Source of the DNA: Desulfobacteraceae bacterium
GTDB taxonomy: Bacteria; Desulfobacterota; Desulfobacteria; Desulfobacterales; Desulfosalsimonadaceae
Direction: 5' to 3'
NCBI GenBank assembly: GCA_011389935.1
Contig: JAABTJ010000004.1
Span: 62,001-126,000, forward strand
Length of the DNA: 64,000 nucleotides
The position numbers were made by a program, and so were the translations under genes. Below, piece after piece: positions 8,539-17,641 of the stretch. The notes under the pieces were generated by a model. It had not been told where the DNA came from. It saw only the letters and a program-made list of their open reading frames with translations, and ran no database searches. Each line of letters starts with the position of its first letter. Positions within the stretch are counted from its first letter, which is position 1.

Positions 8539-8997
8539 CTATACGTTTTTTCGTTCATATTGGAAGCGAAACATCCGGTCTCCGGCCGGTACCAGAATAT
8601 TTTCCTGCCATAGCCGCTGGATGGTCATATGCGGATGGGGAAAGTCGTTTTTCACCGCCAGTTTATAGAGATCCGCAAGAAGGAAGGGGTCGTCTATTTT
8701 TTCAGCCAGCGGCGCCCAGATAGCGGCGATTTCGTTGATATCCCCGGGGCAGACATGCGGATGCGGCACGGTTTCTTCTCTGCCGGAAGATGCCGCTTTT
8801 TCATTTCCTCTGATTTGCGACCTGTCCACTGTCATGCCGCCGGGCAACAGATCCTCTTTTTTGTCCCAAACCGCCAGAATTCTGTGCAGTTGCGAGATGA
8901 TAATCGAAAGAATAATCAAGGACAAAAAAACGACCAGTATACCCAAGGCGGCCAAATTCCAGCCGTTGGCCGCATTGATTGCTTCTATCCCATACAC
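8539..8997 (-). CDS. OadG-like small subunit of the sodium-pump decarboxylase
   Basis: A 152-residue protein that starts with GTG at 8997, chosen because GAGGAGGT lies 7 bases upstream. Residues about 14-38 form one membrane helix (LAALGILVVFLSLIILSIII), as in the gamma subunits that anchor the complex. The middle is Ser/Glu-rich, and the C-terminal 80 residues are a folded-looking domain (PLAEKIDDPFLLADLYKLAVKNDFPHPH) that is not part of classical OadG. It precedes oadB by 145 bases on the same strand. Assignment rests on the helix plus gene order; the extra domain is unexplained. Confidence 0.7.
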   Translation of the reverse strand: MYGIEAINAANGWNLAALGILVVFLSLIILSIIISQLHRILAVWDKKEDLLPGGMTVDRSQIRGNEKAASSGREETVPHPHVCPGDINEIAAIWAPLAEKIDDPFLLADLYKLAVKNDFPHPHMTIQRLWQENILVPAGDRMFRFQYERKNV

Positions 8998-9171
8998 CTG
9001 AAGACCTCCTCAAGAGACTTGTTTTACGGAATCAAATCGTAATTTCGCATGATACCGGCAGATATCGCCTGAAAAATGCCCAGGCGCGGCGACAGGAAAG
9101 GATTTTTCTATGGCCCCGATCCATTGTCTTTCCAAGCAGTCGTCAACTATCCTTCAAAAACAGGAACAATG

Positions 9172-9651
9172 TCAATCAAAAAGTTCTATCCGTTCGCCTT
9201 CAAAAGCGGTGGTTATGATGAACCGTGGCAAGGCGATATTCAGGATTCCGGCGCCATAATTGATAATGGAGGGGAAATTCGGGAAGTATGCGCACAGCGT
9301 TGAAAAATCGCCGTGTTTTTGCAAGACGGCAAAAGCTTTCAAAGCCTCCAACCGTTTGCGGGCCCTGGCGGACATAAACCGTGAGAAGCAGTAACCGCCC
9401 ATTCCCCCCAAAACGCCGCCGGCAACGATCATCACCGTTGCATAAAAGTGTTTGAAAAGCAGCCCGGCTAGGATATACAGTACCGATCCGGGCAGTGCAA
9501 CCGCGTAGAGAGCCGCTCCTGTCGGTGTTATCAGCGGTGCGAGCCACCAGCGCCTCCTGTATTGTTCGCCGATTTCAAGAAGCAATCCGACTTCGATCAG
9601 ACCGAGCTGCTGGAGTACAGCGCCGGTGAAGACGATCCCCATTGGAATCAC
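9172..9651 (-). CDS. TVP38/DedA-like (VTT domain) membrane protein
   Basis: A 159-residue protein with hydrophobic segments near 5-20, 45-70 and 75-100. PGSVLYILAGLLFKHFYATVMIVAGG and FPNFPSIINYGAGIL match the conserved core of the SNARE-associated/VTT family: a reentrant Pro-Gly segment and an F-P-x-x-x-x-N-Y-x-A/G loop. These proteins are linked to lipid scrambling or undecaprenyl-phosphate translocation in other bacteria. At 159 residues it is shorter than the usual 200-230. The frame starts with GTG 9651; an ATG at 9642 is also possible; neither has a clear ribosome site. Confidence 0.65.
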   Translation of the reverse strand: MIPMGIVFTGAVLQQLGLIEVGLLLEIGEQYRRRWWLAPLITPTGAALYAVALPGSVLYILAGLLFKHFYATVMIVAGGVLGGMGGYCFSRFMSARARKRLEALKAFAVLQKHGDFSTLCAYFPNFPSIINYGAGILNIALPRFIITTAFEGERIELFD

Positions 9652-9940
9652 TCAGGTATATGATTTTGTGGACTTGTGATCCATAACCATGATAAAATAC
9701 TTGAACATGTCTTGTCGGCGGTTTGCAGACGGTACCCTGCCGACCGGCGGGTCTGTATCAACTGGTTGAATCAGGGGCGCACGCCACTTTTTTGATCTTC
9801 CTGTTTTTTTTAAAGCAAAAAAAGAATCCGATTGCAAATCAGTATACAGGTGTCAATGGAAAACGCCTTTTTCCGGAAAGAGAGCCGGAAAAAGGGCGCC
9901 GCGGATCCAGGCGTTGATGATTATATGCAGAAAGGATCGC

Positions 9941-10828
9941 ATGTTGTCAGGAATTGCGAAAATCCGAATTTTTGCCCTTCGCGTTATTTGCCATTTTTTT
10001 CAGAACAAGGGGATACTGCTTGCCGGCGGCGTGGCGTATAACACGCTGTTGTCCGTTGTTCCGCTTCTGGTCGTGATCCTCCTCGGGTTGTCCATCTTTA
10101 TGGATACGGAAATGCTGCTGGCGATCATTTCGGCGCAGCTGCATTTTCTTCTTCCGGGAGCCGCCGAAGAGCTCACCCGCACGGTAGCAACGGCCATTGA
10201 AGCCAGGTCCGTGGTGAGCGGCGTCGGTATTGTCGTCCTTTTGTTTTTCAGCTCCATGGCCTTTCGAATGCTGGAGGAAGCGATTGGAACGATTCTCAAT
10301 GTATCGAAAACCCCAAGGGAAAGACGATTCTGGGTTTCCGCCCTGATTCCTTATGCATACATGGTTATTTTCACCATCAGCATCATCCTGCTCACGGCGG
10401 CAAGCACCATGCTGGAAGCCCTTTCAGACAAGCAGATCGTTATCGGTGCATGGGCGTTTTCCATGACCGATGCCCCGCGCATCGGACTGCATCTGCTCGG
10501 GCTGCTCGGGCTTTGTCTGCTGTTTACATCCATATACAAGGTGCTCCCCGTCGCCCGGGTACAGTTCCGGCGGGCGCTGGTCGGGGGGATAACGGCGGCG
10601 CTGCTGTGGGACGGTGTGCGGTGGCTGCTCGTATGGTATTTCAGCAATATTTCTCTGGTCAACCTGATTTACGGTTCCCTGGCCACCGTGGTTATCTTCC
10701 TGCTGGTAATGGAAATTGCCGCCATTATTATCCTTCTGGGCGCCCAGATTATTGCCGAATTGGAGCGGTCATCCAGGGCGGGGCTGCCGTGGTACGAGGA
10801 TCCGGGGCTTCCGAGACCGGGGGGATAA
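9941..10828 (+). CDS. YihY/BrkB (UPF0761) family membrane protein
   Basis: A 295-residue inner-membrane protein with about six membrane helices. Family marks are FQNKGILLAGGVAYNTLLSVVPLLVV near the N-terminus (the G-x-A-Y-x-x-L-x-x-x-P pattern) and RRALVGGITAALLWDGVRWLLVWY with NLIYGSLATVVIFLLVME in the second half. The family was once annotated as RNase BN, which is not supported; its true role is unclear. The ATG at 9941 is preceded by AAAGGA with 5-base spacing and is preferred over the upstream ATG at 9914. A methyltransferase gene follows after 27 bases. Confidence 0.85.
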   Translation: MLSGIAKIRIFALRVICHFFQNKGILLAGGVAYNTLLSVVPLLVVILLGLSIFMDTEMLLAIISAQLHFLLPGAAEELTRTVATAIEARSVVSGVGIVVLLFFSSMAFRMLEEAIGTILNVSKTPRERRFWVSALIPYAYMVIFTISIILLTAASTMLEALSDKQIVIGAWAFSMTDAPRIGLHLLGLLGLCLLFTSIYKVLPVARVQFRRALVGGITAALLWDGVRWLLVWYFSNISLVNLIYGSLATVVIFLLVMEIAAIIILLGAQIIAELERSSRAGLPWYEDPGLPRPGG

Positions 10829-10855
10829 GAACGGAAAAGGGTAGGCGGGGTATGG

Positions 10856-11530
10856 ATGCCTGACGATCATTTGGAAAATCCGGCATGCAGGGTTTGCGGG
10901 CATCAAAAGACGCGCCTGTTTCCGGCAGGGAATATCATCTACTGGCGCTGCGGGCATTGTTTGGCCACGGTTATGGACGCATCGTACCTGCCGGATAGAA
11001 TCGCCGAGCGAAAACGGTATGAACGCCATGAGAATGACCCCTATGATATTGGATACCGGCGATTTTTGGCAAAGGTCGCGGCGCCGCTGACAAAACGACT
11101 GCCTCCCGGGCAAAGGGGATTGGATTATGGATGCGGTCCCGCGCCTGCGATGGCGCAGATGATGGCAGAGGCAGGGCATTTCATCACATTGTACGATCCT
11201 TTTTTTTCCCCGGAAAAAAAAGCGCTGACGGCGGTCTACGATTTTATCACCTGTACGGAGGTGGCCGAGCATTTCCACCGGCCCAAAGCGGAATTCGAAA
11301 GACTTGATACGCTTTTGCGCCCCGGCGGGTACCTTGCTGTCATGACCTGTTTTCAGACCGATGACGCGAAATTCGAAAACTGGCATTACCGCCGCGACAA
11401 TACCCACGTGGCGTTCTACCGGGAAAGAACCTTTCGGGTCATTGCGGCGCAACGGGGGTGGCACTGCGAAATTCCGGCCAAGGACGTCGTTTTGATGAAA
11501 AAACCGGCTGCGGCTTTTCCCGGGTTGTAA
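10856..11530 (+). CDS. SAM-dependent methyltransferase with N-terminal zinc ribbon
   Basis: A 224-residue protein. CRVC at 11-14 and CGHC at 32-35 form a four-cysteine zinc-ribbon pattern; then comes a Rossmann methyltransferase with motif I LDYGCGPAP, an acidic loop after the next strand (LYDPFFSPEK), and the TCTEVAEHFHRP region typical of the methyltransf_11/23 families that carry a zinc finger in front. The substrate is unknown. It starts 27 bases after the YihY-family gene, with GTAGGCGGGG just upstream, and probably shares its transcript. The C-terminal end is rich in Ala and Pro. Confidence 0.8.
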   Translation: MPDDHLENPACRVCGHQKTRLFPAGNIIYWRCGHCLATVMDASYLPDRIAERKRYERHENDPYDIGYRRFLAKVAAPLTKRLPPGQRGLDYGCGPAPAMAQMMAEAGHFITLYDPFFSPEKKALTAVYDFITCTEVAEHFHRPKAEFERLDTLLRPGGYLAVMTCFQTDDAKFENWHYRRDNTHVAFYRERTFRVIAAQRGWHCEIPAKDVVLMKKPAAAFPGL

Positions 11531-11716
11531 ACATAACGTTTACGTCCATGTAAATTTTTGGTAAACAGTAGAACAAATGTTATTTCCTGGAGGCAGATCC
11601 GGTTTTTTAAAAGGGAGCTGGAATCCGCTTTCGGGAGGCTGCAAAGGATGCATTTTATGCGCTACGTTTATTGCTTTTTATATCGCTTTTACTTTTAAGA
11701 AGGAAAGGAAACCGTC

Positions 11717-13570
11717 ATGGCACAGCAGATTGCAGATCGCAGGGATGTGGATTTTGTTCTTTATGAGCAGCTTGGCATTGATTCGCTCACAAAGTTCGAA
11801 CGCTACAACGACATGAACCGCAAGATGTTCGACATGGTGATCAGCGAGGCGAGAAATTTTGCCATCAAGGAAATTCTTCCCGTAAACGAAGAGGGGGACA
11901 AGGTGGGCCTGGTATTTGAAAACAACCAGGTAAAAGTGCCGGAATGTTTTCACCGGCCGTACAAGCTCATGCGGGAAGGCGAATGGATCGCCGTATCCGA
12001 TGACCCGGAAGTCGGCGGACAGGGGTTGCCCCACATTATCGCCCAGGTCACCGCGGAGTATATCGTCGGGGCGGATTTTTCCTTCGGCGCATTCGGGTTC
12101 GCCACCCACGGGGCGGCAAAGATGATCGAGGTGTTCGGTACGGAAAAACAAAAGGAAATGTTTCTGTCCAGGATGTATTCCGGACAATGGGGGGGGACAA
12201 TGGTGCTCACGGAAGCCGAGGCCGGATCGGATGTCGGCAACCTCACCACTTCCGCGGTTAAAAACGAGGACGGCACCTATTCCATCACCGGCAACAAGAT
12301 TTTTATTACCGCAGGCGAGCATGATTTAACGGAAAACATCGTCCATCCGGTACTCGCCCGCATTGAAGGGGCACCGGCCGGGACAAAGGGGATATCCCTT
12401 TTTATCGTGCCCAAGATATGGGTAAACGAGGACGGCAGCCTGGGCGAGCCCAACGACGTGGTTTGCACCGGCATAGAAGAGAAGCTGGGGCTTCATGCCA
12501 GCCCCACCTGCCAGCTGGCGTTCGGCCCAAAGGGGAAATGCCGCGGCCTGCTGCTGGGCGAGGAGAACAAGGGGATGCGGGTGATGTTTCACATGATGAA
12601 CGAGGCGCGCCTCGGCGTTGGGGCCATCGGCCTTTTCAATGCATCGTGCGCCTACCTGTATGCGGTGAATTATGCAAAGCAGCGTGTCCAGGGGCGGGAC
12701 ATGGCCGATATGTTCAACAAGGAAGCAAAGCCCGTGACCATCATCAATCATCCGGATGTCCGGCGGATGCTCATGTGGATGAAATCCCACGTGGAGGGAA
12801 TGCGCAGCTTCGTCTACTATGTCGCCTACCTTTTTGACCTGGAGGCCTGCACGCAGAACGAGGAAGAAAAAACGAAATATATGGACCTGATCGATTTTTT
12901 TACCCCGATCATCAAATCCTACTGCACGGACAAGGGGTTTCAGGCCACCGTAGAGGCCATGCAGGTATACGGCGGCTACGGGTATATAGCGGATTATCCC
13001 ATCGAGCGGCTCATGCGCGATTCAAAGATCAACTCCATCTACGAGGGGACCAACGGCATTCAGGCCATGGACTTGCTCGGCCGCAAGCTGGGCATGAAAA
13101 AGGGGGCCCTTTTCATGGCGTTTTTGGGGGAAGTCCAGAAGACCACCGCCGAGGCGAAAAACATTGACGGACTTGCGGACCTGGCGGCCCTGGTGGATGA
13201 TTCGCTCAACCGGCTGGGCAATCTGGCCCTGTACATAGGGAAGACCGCCATGTCGGAGGATTTCAAGGTGGCATTCGCCCACGCAACCCCTTTCCTGGAT
13301 GTCACCGGGGATATCATCATGGCATGGATGCTTCTCTGGCGGGCGAGCGTGGCGGCCCCGAAACTGGCAGAGATCACAAAGGATGCCGAGGGCGACAAGC
13401 GAAGCGAAATTATCGGCAAAAACAAGAATGCCGCGTTTTACGACGGACAGATAAAATCCGCGCAGTATTTTATCCAGACCTTCCTTCCCCTTACGGCCGG
13501 TAAGATCAGCTCCATCGAGGCCGGCTGCAGGGCGGTCGTCGATATCCCGGAAGCGGGTTTTGGGGGGTGA
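11717..13570 (+). CDS. Large acyl-CoA dehydrogenase (about 600 residues)
   Basis: A 617-residue FAD enzyme that oxidises acyl-CoA to enoyl-CoA. It has the N-terminal helical domain, the beta domain with MVLTEAEAGSDVGNL and the FAD/substrate segment GNKIFITAGEHD, and the C-terminal four-helix domain with MQVYGGYGYIADYPIERLMRD and the active-site region IYEGTNGIQAMDLLGRKL. The extra C-terminal ~130 residues mark the long subgroup related to AidB and FadE-like proteins found in beta-oxidising anaerobes. AAGGAAAGGA lies upstream of ATG 11717. The 186-base gap before it has no other gene. It is convergent with the acyl-CoA synthetase gene; chain-length preference cannot be read. Confidence 0.92.
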   Translation: MAQQIADRRDVDFVLYEQLGIDSLTKFERYNDMNRKMFDMVISEARNFAIKEILPVNEEGDKVGLVFENNQVKVPECFHRPYKLMREGEWIAVSDDPEVGGQGLPHIIAQVTAEYIVGADFSFGAFGFATHGAAKMIEVFGTEKQKEMFLSRMYSGQWGGTMVLTEAEAGSDVGNLTTSAVKNEDGTYSITGNKIFITAGEHDLTENIVHPVLARIEGAPAGTKGISLFIVPKIWVNEDGSLGEPNDVVCTGIEEKLGLHASPTCQLAFGPKGKCRGLLLGEENKGMRVMFHMMNEARLGVGAIGLFNASCAYLYAVNYAKQRVQGRDMADMFNKEAKPVTIINHPDVRRMLMWMKSHVEGMRSFVYYVAYLFDLEACTQNEEEKTKYMDLIDFFTPIIKSYCTDKGFQATVEAMQVYGGYGYIADYPIERLMRDSKINSIYEGTNGIQAMDLLGRKLGMKKGALFMAFLGEVQKTTAEAKNIDGLADLAALVDDSLNRLGNLALYIGKTAMSEDFKVAFAHATPFLDVTGDIIMAWMLLWRASVAAPKLAEITKDAEGDKRSEIIGKNKNAAFYDGQIKSAQYFIQTFLPLTAGKISSIEAGCRAVVDIPEAGFGG

Positions 13571-13603
13571 TGAAACAGCGCTTTTACGAATATTTGCATT
13601 CTT

Positions 13604-13755
13604 GACGGCTTCGTAAAAAGCCCAATATCTGCGTTGCGTACAATTTTTGAAGAATCTCACGTACGGCTAAGTACGCTCAATTCTTCAAAAATTGCACGCG
13701 CCTTGATCTTGAACGTTTTACTTTGCCGTCCAAAATCGACTTTTTAGGGGTCCAT
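13604..13755 (+). mobile_element. MITE copy B (152 bp), best-preserved example
   Basis: The element begins GACGGCTTCGTAAAAAG and ends in a ..CGACTTTTTA(N)GGGTCCAT-type end; the two ends are imperfect inverted repeats sharing (C)GTAAAAAGTC. An inner dyad pairs CAATTTTTGAAGAAT with ATTCTTCAAAAATTG around CACGTACGGCTAAGTACG. It is flanked by a perfect 7-bp duplication CATTCTT (13597-13603 and 13756-13762). There is no reading frame of its own, so it must be moved in trans. Here it is inserted in repeat family 2. Confidence 0.92.
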
Positions 13756-13846
13756 CATTCTTGTATAGACACGGAAAACATTTTCATTAGATATGGGCCC
13801 GTAGGGCCCCCGCAAGGGGTGCCCCTGCGGGCTTCTCCGGATCATT
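13756..13846 (+). repeat. Dispersed repeat family 2, copy 1
   Basis: About 91 bases that align with 44971-45064: both start CATTCTTG, continue with a T(A/T)GACACG(G/-)AAAA stretch, ATATGGGCC, then a GC-rich hairpin (here CCCGCAAGGGG with CCCCTGCGGG), and end TCTCC/CCTCC-GGATCATT-like. Its left end before insertion was TTTGCATTCTT at 13593-13603; copy B of the MITE split it. The hairpin could also serve as a terminator between the convergent genes. Confidence 0.7.
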
Positions 13847-15753
13847 TATTTCCGCGTTGAAGCAAAACCCAACCCTTCCAGCACCTCACCAATTTCACTG
13901 AGTATTGCCGGGTCATCGATGGTAGCCGGCGTCTTGAATTCTTGGTTGTCGGCCATTTTCTGAATGATCCCCCGCAGGATTTTTCCGGACCGGGTCTTGG
14001 GGAGACGCTTGACCACGGCGGCCATCTTGAAGGATGCCACCGGTCCGATCTGATCCCGCACCATGGCGATGACTTCTGTGATGATTTCATTGGGGTCTCT
14101 TGTCACCCCGCTGTTGAGCACCAGAAATCCGACCGGAATCTGCCCCTTGAGCGTATCCTGGACGCCCAGCACCGCCGCTTCGGCCACATCCGGGTGCGCG
14201 GCGAGCACTTCCTCCATGCCGCCGGTTGACAATCGGTGTCCGGCCACGTTGATGATGTCGTCGGTGCGGGACATGACGTAAATGTAGCCTTCATCGTCGA
14301 TCATTCCGGCATCCGCGGTCTTGTAGTAGCCGGGGAATTCCGTGAAATAGGCCTCCACGAAGCGTTCGTCGTTTTCCCACAGCGTAACGAGCGCCCCCGG
14401 GGGAAGCGGCAGCTTCACGGACAGGGCGCCGATTTCGCCGGGAGGCAGGACTTCGTTGTTGACGTCCAGCACACGGACATCCCAGCCGGGCACCGCCTTG
14501 GTCGGCGACCCGTATTTGACCGGGAACGGGTGAAGGCCCATGCAGTTGGCCGCAATGGCCCATCCGGTTTCCGTCTGCCACCAGTGATCGATGACGGGCA
14601 CGTGGAGGTTGTTTTCCGACCACTGCACGGTGGCGGGGTCGGAACGTTCGCCGGCAAGGAAAAGGATCCTGAAATTGGACAGGTCGTACTTTTTGATCAG
14701 CGTCCCCTTTGGGTCTTCCCTTTTTATGGCACGATAGGCGGTCGGTGCCGTGAACATGCATTTTACCTTGTGCTGGGAAATAATCCGCCAGAAAACACCC
14801 GCATCCGGCGTCCCCACGGGTTTTCCTTCGAACAGCACGGAAGTGCACCCCTTGAAGAGCGGCGCATAAACGATGTAGGAATGGCCGACCACCCATCCCA
14901 CGTCCGAGGCCGCCCACCACACATCGTCTTCGTCGATGTCGTAGATGGCCTTCATTGTCCATTTGAGCGCAACCATGTGGCCGCCGTTGTCCCGGACCAC
15001 GCCCTTGGGCTGCCCGGTCGTGCCGGATGTATAAAGGATGTACAAGGGGTCCGTGGCGAGAACCGTTGCGCAGTCCACCGGCGCGGATTCTTTCATGGCA
15101 TCGGACCAGTCGATGTCCCTGCCCGGCGTTAATGGCGCCTTGCACTGAGGCCGCTGGTAAATGATGCATTTTTGCGGCTTGGATGCCGCGATATCGATTG
15201 CGGCATCGAGCAGCGGCTTGTAGTCGATGACTTTCTGCCCCTCGATGCCGCAGGACGCCGATACGATGAGCTTGGGGCGGGCATCGTCGATTCTCGTGGC
15301 GAGCTCTTTCGCCGCAAAGCCGCCGAAAACGACCGAGTGGATTGCACCGATGCGCGCGCAGGCGAGCATGGCCACGACGGCTTCCGGTATCATGGGCATG
15401 TATATAATGACGCGATCCCCCTTTTCAACACCGGCAGCGGTGAGCACTCCCGCAAAAAGGGCCACCCGGTCCCGGAGTTCAGCGTAGGTGATGCGTTGGA
15501 TGGTATCGGTCACGGGACTGTCATAAATCAGTGCAACTTTTTCTCCCCGCCCTCTTTCGTCCACGTGGTAGTCCAGGGCATTGTAACAGGTGTTCATTTT
15601 CCCGCCGACAAACCATCGGTAAAAGGGTTTTCGGGAATCGTCGAGTACTGTGTCCCATTTTTTGAACCAGCGGCAGTCTTCGGCCGCTTTTCCCCAGAAC
15701 CCTTCCGGATCATTGATCGATTCCTCATAGGCGGCGTTGTAACGCGTTGGCAT
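13846..15753 (-). CDS. prpE: Propionyl-CoA/acetyl-CoA synthetase type acyl-CoA ligase
   Basis: A 635-residue AMP-forming ligase. ALIYDSPVTDT in the N-terminal domain is a mark of the PrpE/ACSS3 branch. Adenylation motifs are YTSGTTGQPKGVVRDNGG, WWQTETGW and KTADAGMIDDEGYIYVMSRTDD (A8 hinge), and KTRSGKILRG carries the C-terminal lysine that is acetylated in this family. It makes acyl-CoA from propionate or acetate, ATP and CoA. AAGGAGG lies 8 bases before ATG 15753. Its lysine control could be linked to the sirtuin at 27103, as inference only. It faces the acyl-CoA dehydrogenase gene across MITE B. Acetate as main substrate cannot be excluded. Confidence 0.85.
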   Translation of the reverse strand: MPTRYNAAYEESINDPEGFWGKAAEDCRWFKKWDTVLDDSRKPFYRWFVGGKMNTCYNALDYHVDERGRGEKVALIYDSPVTDTIQRITYAELRDRVALFAGVLTAAGVEKGDRVIIYMPMIPEAVVAMLACARIGAIHSVVFGGFAAKELATRIDDARPKLIVSASCGIEGQKVIDYKPLLDAAIDIAASKPQKCIIYQRPQCKAPLTPGRDIDWSDAMKESAPVDCATVLATDPLYILYTSGTTGQPKGVVRDNGGHMVALKWTMKAIYDIDEDDVWWAASDVGWVVGHSYIVYAPLFKGCTSVLFEGKPVGTPDAGVFWRIISQHKVKCMFTAPTAYRAIKREDPKGTLIKKYDLSNFRILFLAGERSDPATVQWSENNLHVPVIDHWWQTETGWAIAANCMGLHPFPVKYGSPTKAVPGWDVRVLDVNNEVLPPGEIGALSVKLPLPPGALVTLWENDERFVEAYFTEFPGYYKTADAGMIDDEGYIYVMSRTDDIINVAGHRLSTGGMEEVLAAHPDVAEAAVLGVQDTLKGQIPVGFLVLNSGVTRDPNEIITEVIAMVRDQIGPVASFKMAAVVKRLPKTRSGKILRGIIQKMADNQEFKTPATIDDPAILSEIGEVLEGLGFASTRK

Positions 15754-15892
15754 GCCCGAACCTCCTTTTGCGGTTTTTATGGGTTGGCGCAGCGCTTCGT
15801 GGCTGTGTTTCTGCGTTTGTGCGGTTTGCCATGGCCTTCTGCAGGGGCGTTGCGCCCTATTGTGGCTTTTTCGAGCGCTTTTCGAGCGAATA

Positions 15893-17641
15893 TCAATACA
15901 CTTGGGTCTGTTTGGGCCTTTGAAAGGATCGTTTTCGATTCGGATCCGGAATAAATATCACCGACCGGGTCCCTTTCCCGGGGGCGCTTTCAATGTCGAT
16001 GCGCCCCCCCAAAAGATCGATGCGCTCCCGGATGCTGTAAATACCCAGACCGATACTGTCCGGGTCGTTTTGTGACGGATCAAATCCGCACCCGCAGTCT
16101 TCCACAATCATGGTAACGCCCGTGTCCGAATAACAGAGGGTTATCGCTGCGCTTGTTACCCCGGCATGCTTGACCACGTTGAACAGCAGTTCCCTTGCCG
16201 TTCGGAACAGGAATCGTTCAATGGTTGCGGAACGGGGTCTTTTGAAGTTGTCGGCGTCAATCGTCAGTTCCATCCGGTATTGGTCGCGCATTCTTCTTGC
16301 AAGCCATTCCAGGGCCTCTGCCAGTCCGGCGCGGGAAAGGATGGAGGGGCTCAGGTCATGGGAGAGGTCCCGGGTCTTTTTCAGGGAGTCCTGGAGAAGC
16401 TGGCGCGTTTTTTGGAGGAGTATGTCTTTATGCTCCGCATTGTCGGTACTTTCGATGATGTCCAGATGCAATCTGGCGGATACCAGCATTTGCTGAAGAT
16501 CTTCGTGGAGGACCTGCGATATTTTTTCCTGCTCCCGATCTTCGGCCTGGGAAAGGGCCAGTGCCAGACGCTGGAGCTGGCGGGTGCGCTTTTTTAACTG
16601 TGATGTTCGCTCCAGGACCCGGCTTTCCAGCTTCTCGTTGAATTGGCGGAGCTGTTTTTCCACCTGCTTGCGTTCGGTGATATCCGCGACCATGCCCACG
16701 GAACGGAAGATTTTACCCGAGCCGTCCCGCACGTGCTCGCATTTTTCATGAACATGTCGCACTTCTCCGGTGTCCTGTCGAATAATCCGGTGTTCGATTT
16801 CATAACCGTCTTTGCCGGAGGCAATGGACTCGGTATATGCGCGGTCAACCATCGACCGGTCATCCGGGTGAACCGCTTTCAGAAAGGTTTCATAGGTAAC
16901 GGGGGGCGCGGCGTCCTTCATTCCGAAAATGCGGTAGACCTGTTCCGTCCAGGTCAATAGGCCGCTTTCAATGTCAATATCCCAACTTCCCAGGTGGGCG
17001 ATTTCCTGTGTCTTGCGCAGGAGTTCCTCGTTTTTTCGAAGAGCGTCTTCCGCCTGTTTGCGCTGGACGATTTTCCAGACCGAGTCCATGAGCAGGGTCA
17101 GGTGCAGGACATCGCTGTAGGTATAATCCGTGTCTTTGTTTGCAAGGCCGACCACCGCAACGATGCGGGTCTCACTGAAGACCGGGATGCTCATGTATTT
17201 CACAATATCCGCATGCCCTTCCGGATAGCCTTTTTTCAGCGGATGGGGCGCCTTGAAATGATTGACCACAATGGGTTTTTGCTGGCGGACAACTTCCCCC
17301 CACAGACCGGTCTCGGAAAGTTTATATACGGTTTGCGGCGCTGTTATGGCGCATGCCGCCATGGCCCCTTTGGACCAGTTGTTCAGGATAAATGCCTCTT
17401 TTTTATCGTCGTAGTGGTAGATATAGCCGATTTTGCTTTCTGTGAAGGATATGGCTTCCTCAAGGGCGAATTCAAGGAGATCCTGTGCGAATTCCGCGGG
17501 ATGCTGGAAAATTTCAATCAGGCTCTTCAGGCGCGCTTCGTTGGAATAGCACTCCTGCTCGGCATTTCTCAGGCGCATATTTTCGGATTCAAGCCTTCTG
17601 ACCCGCTTTTCCAGTTCTTCATCGGTTGGTTTTCGCGTCAT
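15893..17641 (-). CDS. Sensor histidine kinase with GAF and PAS domains (NarX/DegS type)
   Basis: A 582-residue cytosolic sensor: short coiled coil (1-40), GAF domain (about 40-195, with GYIYHYDDKKEAFILNNWSKG), PAS with PAC (about 210-335, HLGSWDIDIESG to ITERK), coiled coil, HisKA_3 dimerisation with the phospho-acceptor in QVLHEDLQQ near residue 375, and a HATPase with ARELLFNVVKHAG, EDCGCGFDP and GLGIYSIRERIDLLGG. No membrane helix is seen. HisKA_3 kinases usually pair with LuxR-type regulators, but none is in the window. It overlaps the amidohydrolase stop by 4 bases and is probably coupled to it. Confidence 0.88.
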   Translation of the reverse strand: MTRKPTDEELEKRVRRLESENMRLRNAEQECYSNEARLKSLIEIFQHPAEFAQDLLEFALEEAISFTESKIGYIYHYDDKKEAFILNNWSKGAMAACAITAPQTVYKLSETGLWGEVVRQQKPIVVNHFKAPHPLKKGYPEGHADIVKYMSIPVFSETRIVAVVGLANKDTDYTYSDVLHLTLLMDSVWKIVQRKQAEDALRKNEELLRKTQEIAHLGSWDIDIESGLLTWTEQVYRIFGMKDAAPPVTYETFLKAVHPDDRSMVDRAYTESIASGKDGYEIEHRIIRQDTGEVRHVHEKCEHVRDGSGKIFRSVGMVADITERKQVEKQLRQFNEKLESRVLERTSQLKKRTRQLQRLALALSQAEDREQEKISQVLHEDLQQMLVSARLHLDIIESTDNAEHKDILLQKTRQLLQDSLKKTRDLSHDLSPSILSRAGLAEALEWLARRMRDQYRMELTIDADNFKRPRSATIERFLFRTARELLFNVVKHAGVTSAAITLCYSDTGVTMIVEDCGCGFDPSQNDPDSIGLGIYSIRERIDLLGGRIDIESAPGKGTRSVIFIPDPNRKRSFQRPKQTQVY

